From: Burkholderiales bacterium
Lineage (GTDB): Bacteria > Pseudomonadota > Gammaproteobacteria > Burkholderiales > Usitatibacteraceae
Reading direction: 5' to 3'
DNA length: 6,397 nucleotides
Assembly: GCA_017880705.1 (NCBI GenBank)
Contig: JADGRS010000193.1
Coordinates: forward strand, 1 to 6,397
Part shown: piece after piece, positions 6,141-6,397 of the stretch
Layout: every line of letters begins with the position of its first letter
How positions within the stretch are numbered: position 1 is the first letter of the stretch
Program-made: the position numbers and the translations under genes
The notes under the pieces: model-generated
Database searches by the model: none
Seen by the model: the letters and a program-made list of their open reading frames with translations, nothing else
Told to the model about the DNA's origin: nothing

Positions 6141-6397
6141 CAAGCCTTCTTTCTGCGGATGTAGAGCGTCTTCTCGACGTCCGCGACGATAACACCCGCG
6201 GCGTCCACGATCTCGACCACGAACTTCGGCTCGTGCCTCTTCCCGCATTGCGTCGCCGCCCTCGCCTCCTCGATCCGCTCCTGCGGAAGCTGCAAGCGCG
6301 CGACCACGGTGCCGCGCGCCGGCTTCAGGAAGCGGACCGTGCCCTGCTTGTCCCACACCAGGTACTCCGGCCCGAGGTTCTTCATCATCATGACCAT
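6140..6397 (-). CDS. DUF4442 hotdog-fold thioesterase-like protein, C-terminal part (cut by window end)
   Basis: The 85 visible residues are the C-terminal half or so of a DUF4442 protein, a hotdog-fold family related to PaaI/YiiD-type acyl-CoA thioesterases and usually about 150-160 aa long. The segment MKNLGPEYLVWDKQGTVRF (5-23) and the ending FVVEIVDAAGVIVADVEKTLYIRRK (59-83) are the family's typical central helix-strand and final strands; RATQ/REP-like spacing between them (EEARAATQ, 42-49) also fits. The ATG at 6397 is therefore almost certainly an internal methionine and the true start lies beyond the window. The expected role is hydrolysis of an acyl-CoA or a related thioester in the cytoplasm, but biochemical evidence for DUF4442 proteins is thin. 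The stop codon overlaps the MFE start by 1 nt (TGATG), so the two proteins are translationally coupled. Confidence 0.86.
   Translation of the reverse strand: MVMMMKNLGPEYLVWDKQGTVRFLKPARGTVVARLQLPQERIEEARAATQCGKRHEPKFVVEIVDAAGVIVADVEKTLYIRRKKA
6145..6154 (-). promoter_or_regulatory. Shine-Dalgarno that fixes the MFE start
   Basis: The minus strand reads AGAAAGAAGG, then CTTG, then the ATG at 6140. This purine-rich site supports the ATG at 6140 over the in-frame ATG at 6356, which would add 72 low-complexity residues read out of frame through the DUF4442 gene. Confidence 0.6.

Noticed and set aside
5220..6164. Plus-strand open frames of 187 to 314 codons opposite the MFE
   Set aside because: These have shadow composition, overlap each other in different frames, and lie opposite a gene with intact catalytic residues.
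6141..6356. In-frame upstream ATG that would extend the MFE by 72 residues
   Set aside because: The extra residues are low-complexity and are the DUF4442 gene read in the wrong frame. The MFE domain starts at MELTNW, which has its own ribosome-binding site and a TGATG overlap.

Overview
The window is a stretch of high-GC (roughly two-thirds GC by eye) bacterial chromosome in which every supported gene lies on the minus strand. The codon usage, a Bug-family (TctC-type) periplasmic binding protein and a dRS3-like ATTCCC-N8-GGGAAT repeat together suggest a betaproteobacterium, most plausibly Burkholderiales or a relative. No rRNA or other marker gene confirms this.

Read in transcription order, from the right edge to the left, there are seven genes. 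(1) The C-terminal part of a DUF4442 hotdog-fold thioesterase-like protein, cut by the window end (6397-6140). (2) A bifunctional FadB/FadJ-type enoyl-CoA hydratase / 3-hydroxyacyl-CoA dehydrogenase of 672 aa with both active sites intact (6140-4122). (3) An alpha/beta hydrolase (4086-3223, or 4137-3223 with the upstream start). (4) A classical SDR dehydrogenase (3226-2363). (5) A CurA-type zinc-free NADP-dependent ene-reductase of the MDR superfamily (2341-1337). (6) A Bug-family solute-binding protein with a signal peptide (1329-367). (7) The N-terminal 119 residues of a type II haloacid dehalogenase-like HAD protein, cut by the left edge (357-1).

The junctions are a 1-nt overlap (TGATG), a 35-nt gap holding a palindromic repeat, a 4-nt overlap (ATGA), and gaps of 21, 7 and 9 nt. 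No terminator and no space for an ordinary internal promoter is visible, so the whole window looks like the inside of one operon whose promoter and terminator both lie outside it.

The theme is catabolism of carboxylic acids and acyl-CoAs. The MFE performs two steps of beta-oxidation, the DUF4442 protein may hydrolyse acyl-CoAs, the SDR and ene-reductase are redox enzymes for hydroxyl/carbonyl and conjugated C=C groups, the hydrolase may open an ester or similar bond, and the Bug protein would bind an organic acid in the periplasm. No thiolase, acyl-CoA ligase or acyl-CoA dehydrogenase is present, and the substrate cannot be read from the sequence. I see no mobile element, CRISPR array, RNA gene or clearly new system. 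The most notable items are the repeat inserted at the MFE/hydrolase junction, which distorts the apparent hydrolase start, and the unusual gene mix of the operon.
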